A stretch of DNA of 64,000 nucleotides from Ectothiorhodospiraceae bacterium 2226 (lineage in GTDB: Bacteria; Pseudomonadota; Gammaproteobacteria; GCA-013348725): the NCBI GenBank assembly GCA_013348725.1, contig CP054689.1:794501-858500 (forward strand). The letters run 5' to 3'. The position numbers and the translations under genes are program-made. Under the pieces are notes generated by a model that did not search any database, was not told where the DNA came from, and was given only the letters and a program-made list of their open reading frames with translations. Of the stretch, positions 54,004 to 63,944 are shown piece by piece. The number at the start of each line of letters is the position of its first letter. Position 1 is the stretch's first letter.

Positions 54004-55566
54004 GTGCGCCCACGAAAAATGCGACCGTCGACTACGCGCATACCTCGAGATCTATCGGCTTCTCGGACAGGTTCAGACGCCCCGTCGATTCTGAACCAAG
54101 GCATTCTCGCACTTCTCGCGGGAGCCTTGATCGTAGCGCCACATCTCACCTGGGCACCCGCTTGGCTAAGCGATCACAACGCGCAGCGCCTACTGCAGAT
54201 CGCCGTCCTCTCCATCATCGCGTTGGCTGTCCTGCTCAGCCCGCGTCTGCGTAACGACTGGCTGCGGGCCTGCGTAACACTCCCACCCAGCGCGCGCTGG
54301 CTACTGCTCGCTGCGCTCATCGCGGGGATAATTTCGTCCGCAGTCGCGCCCTCGCCGCGTCATGCCTTTCTGGACGTCGCGCTGCATGTGCTGATCTTCG
54401 GGCTCGTCATCGCTGTGGCGCAAGCACGACGGGCGCTCGGAGGCCGCGCCGACGTACTCATCCTGTCTCTGCTGACGCTGAGCGTGGCGCTATACCTCGT
54501 ACGATTTGTCAGCGGCTACCTCGCCGTGCTGATGGTGGGCGAGCCTCTCCCGGTACGCGAACTCTTTAGCGGCTTTTCCAACGTGCGATCGTTTAACCAC
54601 TACCTCACGTGGCTGCTGCCCCTGCTGGCAGCCGCTGCGGGGCTTCGCACGTTGCCGCGGGGCGCCGTACTGACCCTTTTGGGCGGCTGCTGGATGCTAC
54701 TGCTCGCCACGGACAGCCGCGGAGGCTTATTAGCAGTCGGTGCGGGCGCCGTTTTCGTCTTCGCGTGTTTCGGCCGTGCCGCCGCGCCATGGCTTGTGCT
54801 GCAGTTCAAGGCGGCGCTCGCCGGGGCCGTCGCTTATGGCGTAATGTTCTATTGGCTACTACCCGCATCGGGCGGTATCGCCGAGCGCCTCGCGCACGTG
54901 ACGGAGGACCCGGCGCGGTTGGCTCTGTGGCAGGTCGCAGTCCGCATGATCGTGGATAATCCCGCCCTCGGCGTCGGCCCCATGCACTTTGCGTATTATC
55001 CCAACGGCATTGCGGCCGGACCTCATAATTCCGTGCTGCAATGGACTTCGGAATGGGGGGCGCCGGCGACCCTTGCACTGTTGATTGTCCTTTTTTGGGG
55101 CATGTACGCGTGGTGTCGCCAAGTTCGCAGCGCGGCGGATGTGGGACAAACCGACGGCGTGACGGCGGTGCGAATCGGACTCACCGCGTCTATGGCGACC
55201 GCGGCTGCACACTCGCTGGTTAGCGGCATCACAGGCTCCCCGGTCAGCCAGTTACTCGCGGTGCTGGTGGTTGGCTGGGCCATCGGGATCTACTCCTTCG
55301 CGTCGCACGAGGCGCCTCGCCACTCACACTCGCTAGGCACCCATTTGCTGTTTGCCACGGCGGCGCTGCTAACCCTGCTCCTGCTCTGGCGCGGGGCCGT
55401 GCCGGACCTTGAAGCGTGGCGACGGGAGCAGCTGTCGGGGCAAGATGTCCCTAGATCCAGTGCCACCCGGCTTAGATACGAACCGCGTTTCTGGCTTCAA
55501 GGCCTGATAGGCGATGCTCCGTACGACGAAACGCAAGCGGTAGCGACGCCGCCGGATCGCCATTAA
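54004..55566 (+). CDS. O-antigen-ligase/PglL-like O-oligosaccharyltransferase, probably pilin-modifying
   Basis: 520 residues with about 12 membrane segments and the Wzy_C region: FNVRSFNHYLTWLLPLL-type start of the large loop (SNVRSFNHYLTWLLPLL near 195-211), RGGLLAVGAGAVFVF, and the conserved NPALGVGPMHFAYYPNG ... GPHNSVLQWTSEWG. These are the catalytic-loop motifs of O-antigen ligases and pilin glycosyltransferases (PilO/TfpO/PglL). Position directly after pilA matches tfpO of Pseudomonas. Start at GTG 54004 or ATG 54019 is uncertain. Codon use is noticeably lower in GC than neighbours, hinting at transfer. Confidence 0.8.
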   Translation: MRPRKMRPSTTRIPRDLSASRTGSDAPSILNQGILALLAGALIVAPHLTWAPAWLSDHNAQRLLQIAVLSIIALAVLLSPRLRNDWLRACVTLPPSARWLLLAALIAGIISSAVAPSPRHAFLDVALHVLIFGLVIAVAQARRALGGRADVLILSLLTLSVALYLVRFVSGYLAVLMVGEPLPVRELFSGFSNVRSFNHYLTWLLPLLAAAAGLRTLPRGAVLTLLGGCWMLLLATDSRGGLLAVGAGAVFVFACFGRAAAPWLVLQFKAALAGAVAYGVMFYWLLPASGGIAERLAHVTEDPARLALWQVAVRMIVDNPALGVGPMHFAYYPNGIAAGPHNSVLQWTSEWGAPATLALLIVLFWGMYAWCRQVRSAADVGQTDGVTAVRIGLTASMATAAAHSLVSGITGSPVSQLLAVLVVGWAIGIYSFASHEAPRHSHSLGTHLLFATAALLTLLLLWRGAVPDLEAWRREQLSGQDVPRSSATRLRYEPRFWLQGLIGDAPYDETQAVATPPDRH

Positions 55567-55724
55567 CCGCACGGCGGATCACAATGGCGTGTCCGAATGT
55601 GTTAGTGGTCGGCCGCTCCACGATGCCAGCCGCTCAGTTTCAGGTTTAATCCGAGGACCGCTCGTCTTCTCAGGAAGATTTGCGTTAACATCCAGATCAG
55701 TCTCCTGATAGGGCGTACTTACGC

Positions 55725-57437
55725 ATGTCCGTACCCGAGAGCAGCATGCGCCTGACCGGCCTCGCCAAGCGCCTGGCGAGCGAGGGCCTACTCGACGAAA
55801 ACACGGCCCGCGGGGCGCAGCAACAAGCGCTCGCCAAACAGGCATCGCTCGTCAGCCACTTGGTCGAGAGCAAACTGCTGAGCAGCCGCGACATCGCCGT
55901 GGCGGCCGCCAACGAGTTCGGCTTCCCCGCGCTGGATCTGTCCGCGCTGGACCTTGAGCCCGAAGTCACCAAACTGGTCGACGAGAAGCTCCTCCGCCAG
56001 CATCACGCCCTGCCCCTCTTCAAGCGCGGCACTCGGCTGTACGTCGGCATCTCCGACCCCATGAATCTCGCCGCGCTGGACGAGATCAAGTTCCACACCG
56101 GCCTCACGGTGGACGCGGTGCTGGTGGAGGAGGACAAGCTCAACCGGCTGATCGAGCGCGCCATTGCGGCGGCGGATACCACCCTCGCCGAGATCGGCGA
56201 CGGCGATCTCGACTCGGTGGAGTTCTCCCACGAGGACGAGGGCAAAGGCAACGATGTCAGTGCCTCCGACGCCGACGACACCCCGGTGGTGCGCTTCGTG
56301 AACAAGGTGCTGCTGGACGCCATCAACCGTGGTGCCTCGGACATTCACTTCGAACCCTACGAAAAGATGTACCGGGTGCGCCTGCGCATGGACGGCGTGC
56401 TGCAGGAGGTCGCCTCGCCGCCCGTCGCGCTGGCGCCGAAGCTCGCCGCGCGCATCAAGGTCATGTCGCGCCTCGACATCTCCGAGCGGCGCGTGCCGCA
56501 GGACGGGCGCATCAAGCTGAACCTCTCTAAGACACGGGCGATCGACTTCCGCGTCAGTACCTGCCCGACGCTGTGGGGCGAAAAGATCGTGATGCGTATC
56601 CTCGACCCCACCAGCGCACAGCTCGGCATCGACGCGCTGGGCTACGAGCCCGAGCAGAAGCAGTTGTACATGGATGCGCTGGAGAAGCCCTACGGCATGA
56701 TCCTGGTGACCGGCCCGACCGGCAGCGGTAAGACGGTGTCGCTGTACACCGGCGTCAACATCCTCAACACCGGCGACCGCAACATTTCCACCGCCGAGGA
56801 CCCCGCCGAAATCAACCTGCCGGGCGTGAACCAGGTGAACGTGAACCCCAAGGTGGGGTTGACCTTCGCCGCGGCCTTGAAGTCCTTTCTGCGCCAGGAC
56901 CCGGACATCATTCTGGTGGGCGAGATCCGCGACCTGGAGACGGCGGAGATCGCCATCAAGGCGGCGCAGACCGGCCACATGGTGCTCTCCACCCTGCACA
57001 CCAATGACGCCCCGCAGACCCTCACGCGTCTGGTGAACATGGGCGTCGCGCCCTACAACATCGCCTCCTCGGTGTCGCTGATCATCGCCCAGCGCCTCGC
57101 GCGGCGCCTGTGCAGCCACTGCAAACGCCCGCAGGACATCCCGCGCGAGGCGTTGCTCAAGGAAGGCTACCGCGAGGATCAGCTCGAAGGGCTGCAAGTA
57201 TACGGGCCCGTCGGCTGCGAGCAGTGCAACAACGGCTACCGCGGGCGGGTGGGTATTTACCAAGTGATGCCCGTCTCGGAGGAGATCGGCCGCATCATCA
57301 TGTCGGGCGGCAACGCCATGGACATCGCGGCGCAGGCGAAGAAAGAAGGCATTCCCGACTTGCGCGAGTCGGCGCTGAAGAAGGTGATGCAAGGCGTAAC
57401 CAGCCTGGAGGAAGCGAACCGCGTCACAATCGAGTGA
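55725..57437 (+). CDS. pilB: Type IV pilus extension ATPase PilB
   Basis: 570 residues: N-terminal GspE_N/MshEN domain (about 1-140), linker, then secretion ATPase core with Walker A GPTGSGKT (330-337), Asp box STAEDPAEINLPGVNQVN, Walker B QDPDIILVGEIRD and zinc site (CSHC ... CEQCNNGYRGRVG). Powers pilus extension. Confidence 0.95.
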   Translation: MSVPESSMRLTGLAKRLASEGLLDENTARGAQQQALAKQASLVSHLVESKLLSSRDIAVAAANEFGFPALDLSALDLEPEVTKLVDEKLLRQHHALPLFKRGTRLYVGISDPMNLAALDEIKFHTGLTVDAVLVEEDKLNRLIERAIAAADTTLAEIGDGDLDSVEFSHEDEGKGNDVSASDADDTPVVRFVNKVLLDAINRGASDIHFEPYEKMYRVRLRMDGVLQEVASPPVALAPKLAARIKVMSRLDISERRVPQDGRIKLNLSKTRAIDFRVSTCPTLWGEKIVMRILDPTSAQLGIDALGYEPEQKQLYMDALEKPYGMILVTGPTGSGKTVSLYTGVNILNTGDRNISTAEDPAEINLPGVNQVNVNPKVGLTFAAALKSFLRQDPDIILVGEIRDLETAEIAIKAAQTGHMVLSTLHTNDAPQTLTRLVNMGVAPYNIASSVSLIIAQRLARRLCSHCKRPQDIPREALLKEGYREDQLEGLQVYGPVGCEQCNNGYRGRVGIYQVMPVSEEIGRIIMSGGNAMDIAAQAKKEGIPDLRESALKKVMQGVTSLEEANRVTIE

Positions 57438-57602
57438 TGCCGGCCCCCGGTATGCGCTAAAGGTCGTGCTACCGTGGCCGATGTAGCTTAGCAGGGCCTC
57501 GATCGGTGGGCGACAGCGCGCTGGCCGTCCCGATACGGGCGGATGCCTTAGGTCGACGAACGTCTTACAACAATAACCGGCCCATCGGCCGCTGTGGCAA
57601 CC

Positions 57603-58829
57603 ATGGCCAATCCTAAAGCAATCAAACAAGACCAGTTCGCCTGGGAAGGCGTCAACAAGAAGGGCGAACGCACCCGCGGCGAACTCGTTGGTCCCAGCGT
57701 GGCGCTGGTAAAAGCGGAACTGCGCCGCCAGGGCATCAACCCGCTCAAGGTGCGCAAGAAGCCCAAGCCCCTGCTGGGCGGCCTGAACAAGAAGAAAATC
57801 ACCCCGAAGGACATTGCCCTCCTCAGCCGCCAGCTGGCGACCATGATGGACTCGGGCGTGCCGCTGGTGCAGGCCTTCGAGATCATCGGCCGCGGTCACG
57901 AGAACCCCAGCGTGCAGACGCTGGTCAATGCCATCAAGACCGACGTGGAGGCCGGTACGTCCCTGACGGAGGCCTTGCGCAAGCACCCACGGCAGTTCGA
58001 TGACCTGTACTGCAACCTGGTCAACGCCGGTGAGCAGGCCGGCATCCTCGACAACCTGCTCGACAAGATCGCCACCTACAAGGAAAAGACCGAGGCGATC
58101 AAGAGCAAGATCAAGAAAGCCCTGTTCTACCCCACCGCGGTATTGGTCGCGGCCTTTATCGTGACCACCATCCTGCTGGTGTTCGTGGTGCCGCAGTTCC
58201 AGGACTTGTTCGCGGGCTTCGGCGCGGACCTGCCGGCGCTTACGCAGTTGGTCATCGACATGTCGAAGTTTATGCAGGCCTACTGGTGGATAATCCTGGC
58301 AGGGGTCATCGCTGCCGCCTACGGGTTCGTACACATCAAGCGCCGCTCCGTCGCCGTACAGCGGGCGATTGATCGCCTGAGTCTGCGCATTACGATTATC
58401 GGCCCTATCATGCGCAAGGCCGCGATCGCCCGCTTCGCGCGCACCCTCTCCACCATGTTCGCCGCGGGCGTCCCACTGGTGGAGGCCATGCAGTCGGTGG
58501 CCGGCGCGGTGGGCAACTCGGTGTACGGCGATGCGGTGATGCGCATGCGCGAGCAAGTCGCCGGCGGCACGCAGCTGCAGGCCTCGATGCGCGACGCCGA
58601 CCTGTTCCCCAACATGGTCGTGCAGATGGTGGCCATCGGTGAAGAGGCAGGGTCGTTGGATGCCATGCTCGGCAAGGTGGCGGACTACTACGAGCAGGAA
58701 GTGGACGACGCGGTGGACGGCCTCTCCAGCCTGTTGGAGCCCATCATCATGGCGGTGCTCGGCGTGCTGGTCGGCGGCCTGGTGATCGCCATGTACCTGC
58801 CGATCTTCCAGATGGGCTCGGTGGTCTAA
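57603..58829 (+). CDS. pilC: Type IV pilus inner-membrane protein PilC
   Basis: 408 residues from the ATG at 57603 (a GTG at 57594 is also in frame). Two GspF-type domains (IALLSRQLATMMDSGVPLVQ, ARFARTLSTMFAAGVPLVE), membrane segments at about 172-195, 222-242 and 375-400. Preceded by a 165-base gap from pilB with no obvious terminator; followed by pilD after 3 bases. Confidence 0.95.
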   Translation: MANPKAIKQDQFAWEGVNKKGERTRGELVGPSVALVKAELRRQGINPLKVRKKPKPLLGGLNKKKITPKDIALLSRQLATMMDSGVPLVQAFEIIGRGHENPSVQTLVNAIKTDVEAGTSLTEALRKHPRQFDDLYCNLVNAGEQAGILDNLLDKIATYKEKTEAIKSKIKKALFYPTAVLVAAFIVTTILLVFVVPQFQDLFAGFGADLPALTQLVIDMSKFMQAYWWIILAGVIAAAYGFVHIKRRSVAVQRAIDRLSLRITIIGPIMRKAAIARFARTLSTMFAAGVPLVEAMQSVAGAVGNSVYGDAVMRMREQVAGGTQLQASMRDADLFPNMVVQMVAIGEEAGSLDAMLGKVADYYEQEVDDAVDGLSSLLEPIIMAVLGVLVGGLVIAMYLPIFQMGSVV

Positions 58830-58832
58830 CCG

Positions 58833-59705
58833 ATGCTCGAATTGCTGCAACAGAACGCCGCCCTCGCGGTGGCGGCCGCCGCCCTATTGGGCCTGGTGGT
58901 GGGCAGTTTCCTGAACGTGGTGATCCACCGCCTGCCCATCATGCTGGAGCGCGAGTGGCGCCTGCAGTGCCGCGAGGTGCTGGCCCTGCCGCGCGACAAG
59001 GACGCCGACGAACCCTATGATTTGGTCCGCCCGGCTTCGCGCTGTCCCTCCTGCGCACGCCCCATCCGCGCCTGGGAGAACATCCCCCTCATCAGTTACC
59101 TGCTGCTGCGAGCCCGCTGCCCCGGCTGCGGCATGCGCATCTCGGCGCGCTACCCGATCGTGGAAGCGGCCACTGCCCTGCTCTCGGCACTGGTGATCTG
59201 GCACTTTGGCGCCACCGTGCAGGGCCTGGCGGCGCTGGGTCTGACCTGGACGCTCATCGCCCTCACGGTCATCGACTTCGATCACCAACTCCTGCCCGAC
59301 AATCTCACCCTGCCGCTGCTGTGGGTGGGTCTGCTGCTGTCGGTATGGGGCGTGTTCACCGACCCCGTGTCGGCCATCCTCGGCGCCGCGGCCGGCTACG
59401 GGGCGCTGTGGGCCGTGTACCGCCTGTTCAAGGCGGTCACCGGCAAGGAAGGCATGGGCCACGGCGACTTCAAGCTGCTGGGGGCACTGGGCGCTTGGCT
59501 GGGCTGGCAGTACCTGCCGGCGGTCATCATCCTCTCCTCGGCGGTGGGTGCGGTGGTCGGCATCGCGCTGATCCTGGCGCTGGGCCGCGACCGCCAGGTA
59601 CCGATTCCCTTCGGCCCCTACCTCGCCACCGCCGGCTTCCTGGCTCTGCTGTGGGGCGAAGAGATCAACCGCGCCTACCTGCGATGGGTCGGCATCATGG
59701 GCTGA
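58833..59705 (+). CDS. pilD: Prepilin peptidase/N-methylase PilD
   Basis: 290 residues, about eight membrane segments. Zinc-type cysteines Cys71/Cys74 and Cys96/Cys99 in the N-terminal loop. Catalytic aspartates Asp148 (TVIDFDHQLLPD) and Asp212 (GMGHGDFKLLGALGAWLG). Cleaves and methylates PilA and, since no other prepilin peptidase is in the window, probably also GspG-K. Confidence 0.95.
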   Translation: MLELLQQNAALAVAAAALLGLVVGSFLNVVIHRLPIMLEREWRLQCREVLALPRDKDADEPYDLVRPASRCPSCARPIRAWENIPLISYLLLRARCPGCGMRISARYPIVEAATALLSALVIWHFGATVQGLAALGLTWTLIALTVIDFDHQLLPDNLTLPLLWVGLLLSVWGVFTDPVSAILGAAAGYGALWAVYRLFKAVTGKEGMGHGDFKLLGALGAWLGWQYLPAVIILSSAVGAVVGIALILALGRDRQVPIPFGPYLATAGFLALLWGEEINRAYLRWVGIMG

Positions 59706-59807
59706 GCCCGCAGCATCCGCTCCCGCCGCTCGTTCCGCACCCCAGCCACGCTCGCCGTACCCGTCCCGCAACCGGATTGTTCCGCACCGCGCCCGCGCGT
59801 ATGGTAG

Positions 59808-59833
59808 TGGCGCGCCGGCGCCTACCGGCGCGC
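59808..59833 (+). promoter_or_regulatory. GC-rich hairpin just upstream of coaE
   Basis: Arms GGCGCGCCGG (59808-59817) and CCGGCGCGCC (59824-59833) with a CGCCTA loop end 16 bases before the coaE ATG. Too close to be a normal terminator for pilD (no T-tract) but could fold in the coaE leader. Confidence 0.4.
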
Positions 59834-59849
59834 CATCAAGGACGGACCC

Positions 59850-60482
59850 ATGCTAGTCATCGGGCTCACGGGCGGCATCGGCAGCGGCAAGTCCGCCGTC
59901 GCCGCCCGGTTCGCACAATTCGGGGTACCGGTGCTCGACGCCGACGAGCTCGCGCGCGAGGTCGTGCAACCGGGCCAGCCCGCGCTGCACGAGATCGTGC
60001 AGGCCTTCGGCGCCGAGGTGCTGCAGGCGGACGGACAACTCGATCGGGCGCGCCTGCGGCGTCTGGTGTTCGGCAACCCCGAGCAGCGCCGCCGCCTCGA
60101 GGCCATCACCCACCCGCGCATCCGCGCCGCCATGCGCGCCCGGCTCGCCCAGCTGGTCGCGCCCTACTGCGTGGTGGTGATCCCGCTGCTGCTCGAGACC
60201 GGGCAGACCGACCTGGTAGACCGCATCCTGGTGGTGGACGCGAGCCCGGAGCTGCAGTTGCAGCGGGCGCAGGCGCGCGACGGTCTGCCGCCGCAGGATA
60301 TTCAGGCCATCATCGCGGCGCAGGTCGCCCGCCCCGAGCGCCTCGCCGCCGCCGACGACCTCATCACCAACGACGGTACGCTGGCCGACCTACAGGCCCA
60401 GGTGGACGCGCTGCACCCGCGTTATCTGGGCTTGGCGCGCGAGCGGGTCGATTGCCAAGCCGAGCGCCCGCCCGGAGAATAG
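59850..60482 (+). CDS. coaE: Dephospho-CoA kinase
   Basis: 210 residues: P-loop GGIGSGKS (8-15), LDADELAREVV, ITHPRIRAAM and VIPLLLETGQTDLVDRILVVDA. Last step of CoA synthesis. pilD-coaE-zapD-yacG is the conserved gammaproteobacterial order. Confidence 0.95.
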   Translation: MLVIGLTGGIGSGKSAVAARFAQFGVPVLDADELAREVVQPGQPALHEIVQAFGAEVLQADGQLDRARLRRLVFGNPEQRRRLEAITHPRIRAAMRARLAQLVAPYCVVVIPLLLETGQTDLVDRILVVDASPELQLQRAQARDGLPPQDIQAIIAAQVARPERLAAADDLITNDGTLADLQAQVDALHPRYLGLARERVDCQAERPPGE

Positions 60483-60524
60483 GCGGCTTCTTCGCCGCCC
60501 CAGAAACCCTGTGACAGACACCCT

Positions 60525-61292
60525 GTGACCGACCTCGTCCGCTACGAACAACCCCTGAACGAGCGCATGCGCACGCTGATGCGCCTGGAGTTTCTGTTCA
60601 AGCAGGCCACGCGCGGCCTCTCCGGCGAGGCCAAAGAAGACAGCCGTACCGTCATCGACGCGATGATGGACATCTTGGAGATCGTCGGGCGCAGCGACCT
60701 CAAGACCGAGTTCATCAAGGAGCTCGACCGCCAACGCGCCGCACTCACCGCCCTCGCGGCGAGCCCGGCGGTGGACACGCAGTTGCTGGAGGGGATCCTC
60801 GAGGCGCTGGAGCGGCTGAGCGCGCGCTTCGTCGGCGACACGGCCCCCCTCGGCGACCCCTTGCGCCGGCACGAACTCCTGAACTTGATCCGCCAGCGCA
60901 GCGGCGTGCCGGGCGGCACCTGCGAGTTCGACCTACCGGGTTACCACTACTGGCTGCACCGTCCTGCCGAACAGCGGCGCGCGGACCTCGCCGCATGGCT
61001 TGCACACCTCGGCACGCTGCGCGAGGCGGTCGGGCTGATCCTGAAGCTGGTGCGGGAAAGCGCGGTACCGAGCAGGGTGATCGCCGAAGGCGGGGTGTAT
61101 CAGCGCAGCCTGGATGCCAACGAGCCTTATCAACTGGTGCGTGTCGCGGTCCCCGCCGAGTGTCCGTACTATCCTGACATAAGCGGCGGCAAGCACCGCT
61201 TCACCGTGCGCTTCATGCTGCCGCGCCAGCACGAGCGACCCGTGCAGGCCGGCGAGGACGTTCCCTTCATGCTCAGTTGTTGCGCCTTATGA
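60525..61292 (+). CDS. zapD: Cell division protein ZapD
   Basis: 255 residues from a GTG. Starts [20 protein letters not shown], with [14 protein letters not shown] and [11 protein letters not shown] typical of ZapD (YacF). Binds and cross-links FtsZ filaments. Its stop overlaps yacG (ATGA). Confidence 0.93.
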   Translation: MTDLVRYEQPLNERMRTLMRLEFLFKQATRGLSGEAKEDSRTVIDAMMDILEIVGRSDLKTEFIKELDRQRAALTALAASPAVDTQLLEGILEALERLSARFVGDTAPLGDPLRRHELLNLIRQRSGVPGGTCEFDLPGYHYWLHRPAEQRRADLAAWLAHLGTLREAVGLILKLVRESAVPSRVIAEGGVYQRSLDANEPYQLVRVAVPAECPYYPDISGGKHRFTVRFMLPRQHERPVQAGEDVPFMLSCCAL

Positions 61293-61492
61293 CCCGCACC
61301 GTTACCTGTCCGACCTGCGGACGCCAAGCGCCGTGGGCGCCCGAGAACCGCTGGCGGCCGTTCTGCAGCGAACGCTGCAAGCTGATCGATCTCGGCCAAT
61401 GGGCCGACGAGTCACACCGCATCGCCGGCGAACCCGCCCCGCCCGAGCTGGTCGAGCAGGCGCGCGGGCGCCGCGACGACGACGATGGCTGA
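61289..61492 (+). CDS. yacG: DNA gyrase inhibitor YacG
   Basis: 67 residues from ATG at 61289. Four zinc cysteines: Cys7, Cys10 (CPTC), Cys26 and Cys30 ([14 protein letters not shown]). Small zinc protein that binds GyrB. Typical overlap with zapD. Confidence 0.93.
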   Translation: MTRTVTCPTCGRQAPWAPENRWRPFCSERCKLIDLGQWADESHRIAGEPAPPELVEQARGRRDDDDG

Positions 61493-61519
61493 GGTCACTC
61501 CGTCACGCGCGGCCGTATC

Positions 61520-61554
61520 GTAGGGCGCAATAAGCCGCAGCGCATTGCGCCTAC
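61520..61554. repeat. Short relative of the gsp-operon inverted repeat, copy C
   Basis: GTAGGGCGCAATAAGCCGCA followed by GCGCATTGCGCCTAC: the left end of copies A and B folded on itself, making a 35-base palindrome without the middle. It lies between yacG and the convergent Nudix gene. Confidence 0.8.
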
Positions 61555-61596
61555 GGCCTCACGGCCTCCCTCGCCCCCCAGCCCGTCGCACAACCC

Positions 61597-62622
61597 TCAA
61601 CCCGCCGACAACAACGCCGGACGCGGCGGGTCAAAGGCCAGCGCCGCGCGCACCGCATCCGCCGGACGCGGATCGCTCCACAGCGCGGTCACCACCGCGA
61701 TGCCCTGCGCACCGTAGCGATGCGCCTCGGCGACGTCGGCGGGATACATGCCGCCGAGCGCGTACACCGGGATCGCCACCCGATCGCTCAGCTCCCGCAG
61801 CCGCTCGAGACCCAGGGTGGGCGCACCGGGGTGGCTCGGCGTCGGCTTGATGGGCGAAAGCACCGCGAAGTCCGCGCCGATGGCCTCCGCGTGCTGCAGC
61901 TCCGCAAGATCGTGGCAGGAGGCGCCCACCCACTGCTCGCCCCCCAGCGGCCGTGACGACAGGCTCATCAGGCGCTCGCTGTTGAGGTGCACGCCGGCCG
62001 CGCCGAGCTCGCGCGCCTGCTCGGGCGTGCCGTTGACGATCAGCGCCGCGCCGTAGCGGCGACACAGGGTCACGGCGGCGCGCGCGCGCCGCTCCCAGTC
62101 GCGCGACGCCAGCCCCGGCTGACGATACTGGATGAGCCGCACCCCGGCCTGCAACAGGCGCTCCAGGCGGCGCAGGAACGGACCGTCGCCCTCGGCCGTG
62201 CCGGTGATCAGGTACAGCGACGGCAGGCGCACCGCGGTGGTGATGGTAGCGTTGGCCGCCGGGAAGCGGTAGCGCTCCAACTCGGCGGGCGAGACCCACG
62301 CCACCGGCTGTCCTTCGCGTCCGTGCGGCACGCCCGAGAAACGTGTCACGCACCAGGCGTCCAGCAGCACCGTGCGGTCGCTATAGGCGTGCAGCACGCG
62401 CAGCAGCGGGCGCGCCTGCTCCACGTGGATGCCGACCTCCTCCTCCAGCTCGCGCGCCAGCGCGTCGGCGAAGGACTCGCCATCCTCGACCTTGCCGCCC
62501 GGGAACTCCCAATAGCCCGGATAGGGCTTGCCGGGCGGGCGCTGCGCGATCAATACCTCGCCGCGGGCATTGAAAACGGCGCCGGCGGCGACGTGCAGGA
62601 GGTCAGGTGCGGTATTCGGCAT
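61597..62622 (-). CDS. Nudix (MutT-like) hydrolase fused to a ThiE/TenI-like domain
   Basis: 341 residues. The N-terminal domain carries a full Nudix box (residues 43-65: GKVEDGE then REL-EEVG) and is of the 8-oxo-dGTP/MutT type. The C-terminal domain (about 135-341) is a TIM barrel of the thiamine-phosphate-synthase/TenI family ([50 protein letters not shown]). The fusion is common next to argJ-secA in gammaproteobacteria. Overlaps the argJ end by 20 bases. Confidence 0.92.
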   Translation of the reverse strand: MPNTAPDLLHVAAGAVFNARGEVLIAQRPPGKPYPGYWEFPGGKVEDGESFADALARELEEEVGIHVEQARPLLRVLHAYSDRTVLLDAWCVTRFSGVPHGREGQPVAWVSPAELERYRFPAANATITTAVRLPSLYLITGTAEGDGPFLRRLERLLQAGVRLIQYRQPGLASRDWERRARAAVTLCRRYGAALIVNGTPEQARELGAAGVHLNSERLMSLSSRPLGGEQWVGASCHDLAELQHAEAIGADFAVLSPIKPTPSHPGAPTLGLERLRELSDRVAIPVYALGGMYPADVAEAHRYGAQGIAVVTALWSDPRPADAVRAALAFDPPRPALLSAG

Positions 62623-63829
62623 TGATACGGACGTAATCGTAGGAGAAGTCGCAGGTCCAGACGGTGGCGCGGGCGGCGCCGCGGGCGAGATTCACGCGCA
62701 CGGTGATGTCCTCGCGCGCCATCACGCGCGCGCCGTCGCGCTCCTGGTAGTCGGCCGCCCGTCCGCCCTGGCGCACGATGCACACCTCGTCGAGGTGGAT
62801 GGTGACCGCATCGAGGTCGAGCTCGGCGACCCCGGCGCGGCCGACGCAGGCCAGGATGCGCCCCCAGTTCGGGTCGCTGGCGAAGAACGCGGTCTTCACC
62901 AGCGGCGAGTGGGCGATGGTGTAGGCCACTGCCAGGCACTCCGCCTCGTCGCGTCCGCCCTCCACGGCGACGCTGATGAACTTGGTGGCGCCCTCGCCGT
63001 CGCGCACGATGCTCTGCGCAAGATCGACACAGACCTCGGTAATCGCGCGCTGTAGGAGGTCGAGGCGCGCATCGTCGGGGGCGACGATAGGCGCGCCGCC
63101 GGCCTGTCCGGTGGCAAGCAGCACGCAGGCGTCGTTGGTGGAGGTGTCGCCGTCCACGGTGATGCGATTGAACGAGGCGTTCACCGCGCGCGCGAGGCAG
63201 CCCTGCAGCAGCGCAGGGGCGACGGGCGCATCGGTGGCGATGAAGGCGAGCATGGTCGCCATGTCCGGGCGAATCATGCCGGCGCCCTTGGCGATGCCGG
63301 TGACGGTCACGGTGCGCCCGTCCAGGTCCAGGGTGCGCGAGGCGCCCTTGGGCAGCGTGTCGGTGGTCATGATGCCGCTCGCCGCTTCGACCCAGCCGTC
63401 GGGGCGCAGTGCCCCGAGGGCCTGCGGCAGGGCCGCCACCAAACGATCGGTCGGCAGCGGCTCGCCGATCACGCCGGTGGAGAACGGCAGCACCGCTTCG
63501 GCCGACACCTCGGCCAAGCCCGCCAGGGCCTCGCAGCACCGGCGCGCGGCGGCGAGTCCGGGCGCGCCGGTGCCGGCATTGGCGTTGCCGGTGTTGACGA
63601 GCAGGTAGCGCGGCGCGGCTGCGCCGAGGTGCTCCCGCGCCACCACCACCGGGGCCGCGCAGAAGGCGTTACGGGTGAACACGGCGGCGCAGGCGCTGCC
63701 CTCCTCCACCTCGAGCACCACCAGATCGCGCCGCCCGGAGCCGGCCTGCTTGATGCCCGCGGAGGCCGTGCCTAAGCGTACGCCCGCCACCGGCGCCAGC
63801 GCCGGCAAAGGCCCCAAACCCACCGCCAT
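62603..63829 (-). CDS. argJ: Bifunctional ornithine acetyltransferase/N-acetylglutamate synthase
   Basis: 408 residues. Self-cleavage site between Ala191 and Thr192 in [14 protein letters not shown], which yields alpha and beta chains with Thr192 as nucleophile. [11 protein letters not shown] and the C-terminal NAEYRT end are typical. Arginine biosynthesis, acetyl-recycling step. Confidence 0.95.
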   Translation of the reverse strand: MAVGLGPLPALAPVAGVRLGTASAGIKQAGSGRRDLVVLEVEEGSACAAVFTRNAFCAAPVVVAREHLGAAAPRYLLVNTGNANAGTGAPGLAAARRCCEALAGLAEVSAEAVLPFSTGVIGEPLPTDRLVAALPQALGALRPDGWVEAASGIMTTDTLPKGASRTLDLDGRTVTVTGIAKGAGMIRPDMATMLAFIATDAPVAPALLQGCLARAVNASFNRITVDGDTSTNDACVLLATGQAGGAPIVAPDDARLDLLQRAITEVCVDLAQSIVRDGEGATKFISVAVEGGRDEAECLAVAYTIAHSPLVKTAFFASDPNWGRILACVGRAGVAELDLDAVTIHLDEVCIVRQGGRAADYQERDGARVMAREDITVRVNLARGAARATVWTCDFSYDYVRINAEYRT

Positions 63830-63944
63830 GCCTGTTCTCCTTCTTAGCGGCCTGCAACCAAGAGGGGCGCGGAGGCCACGCGCCGTACCGCCCGACGTGA
63901 CCTTCGTGCCCCTCGGTGGAGGATGTATTGAACGGCGCCGCGCG

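Noticed and set aside
57438-57602. Riboswitch in the pilB-pilC gap
   Set aside because: No cyclic-di-GMP or other aptamer core motifs were recognised in the 165 bases.
55788-58850. Very long antisense open frame opposite pilB/pilC/pilD start
   Set aside because: It exists only because of strong third-position GC bias; it is His/Gln/Val-rich with no domain, and the plus strand holds unambiguous pil genes.
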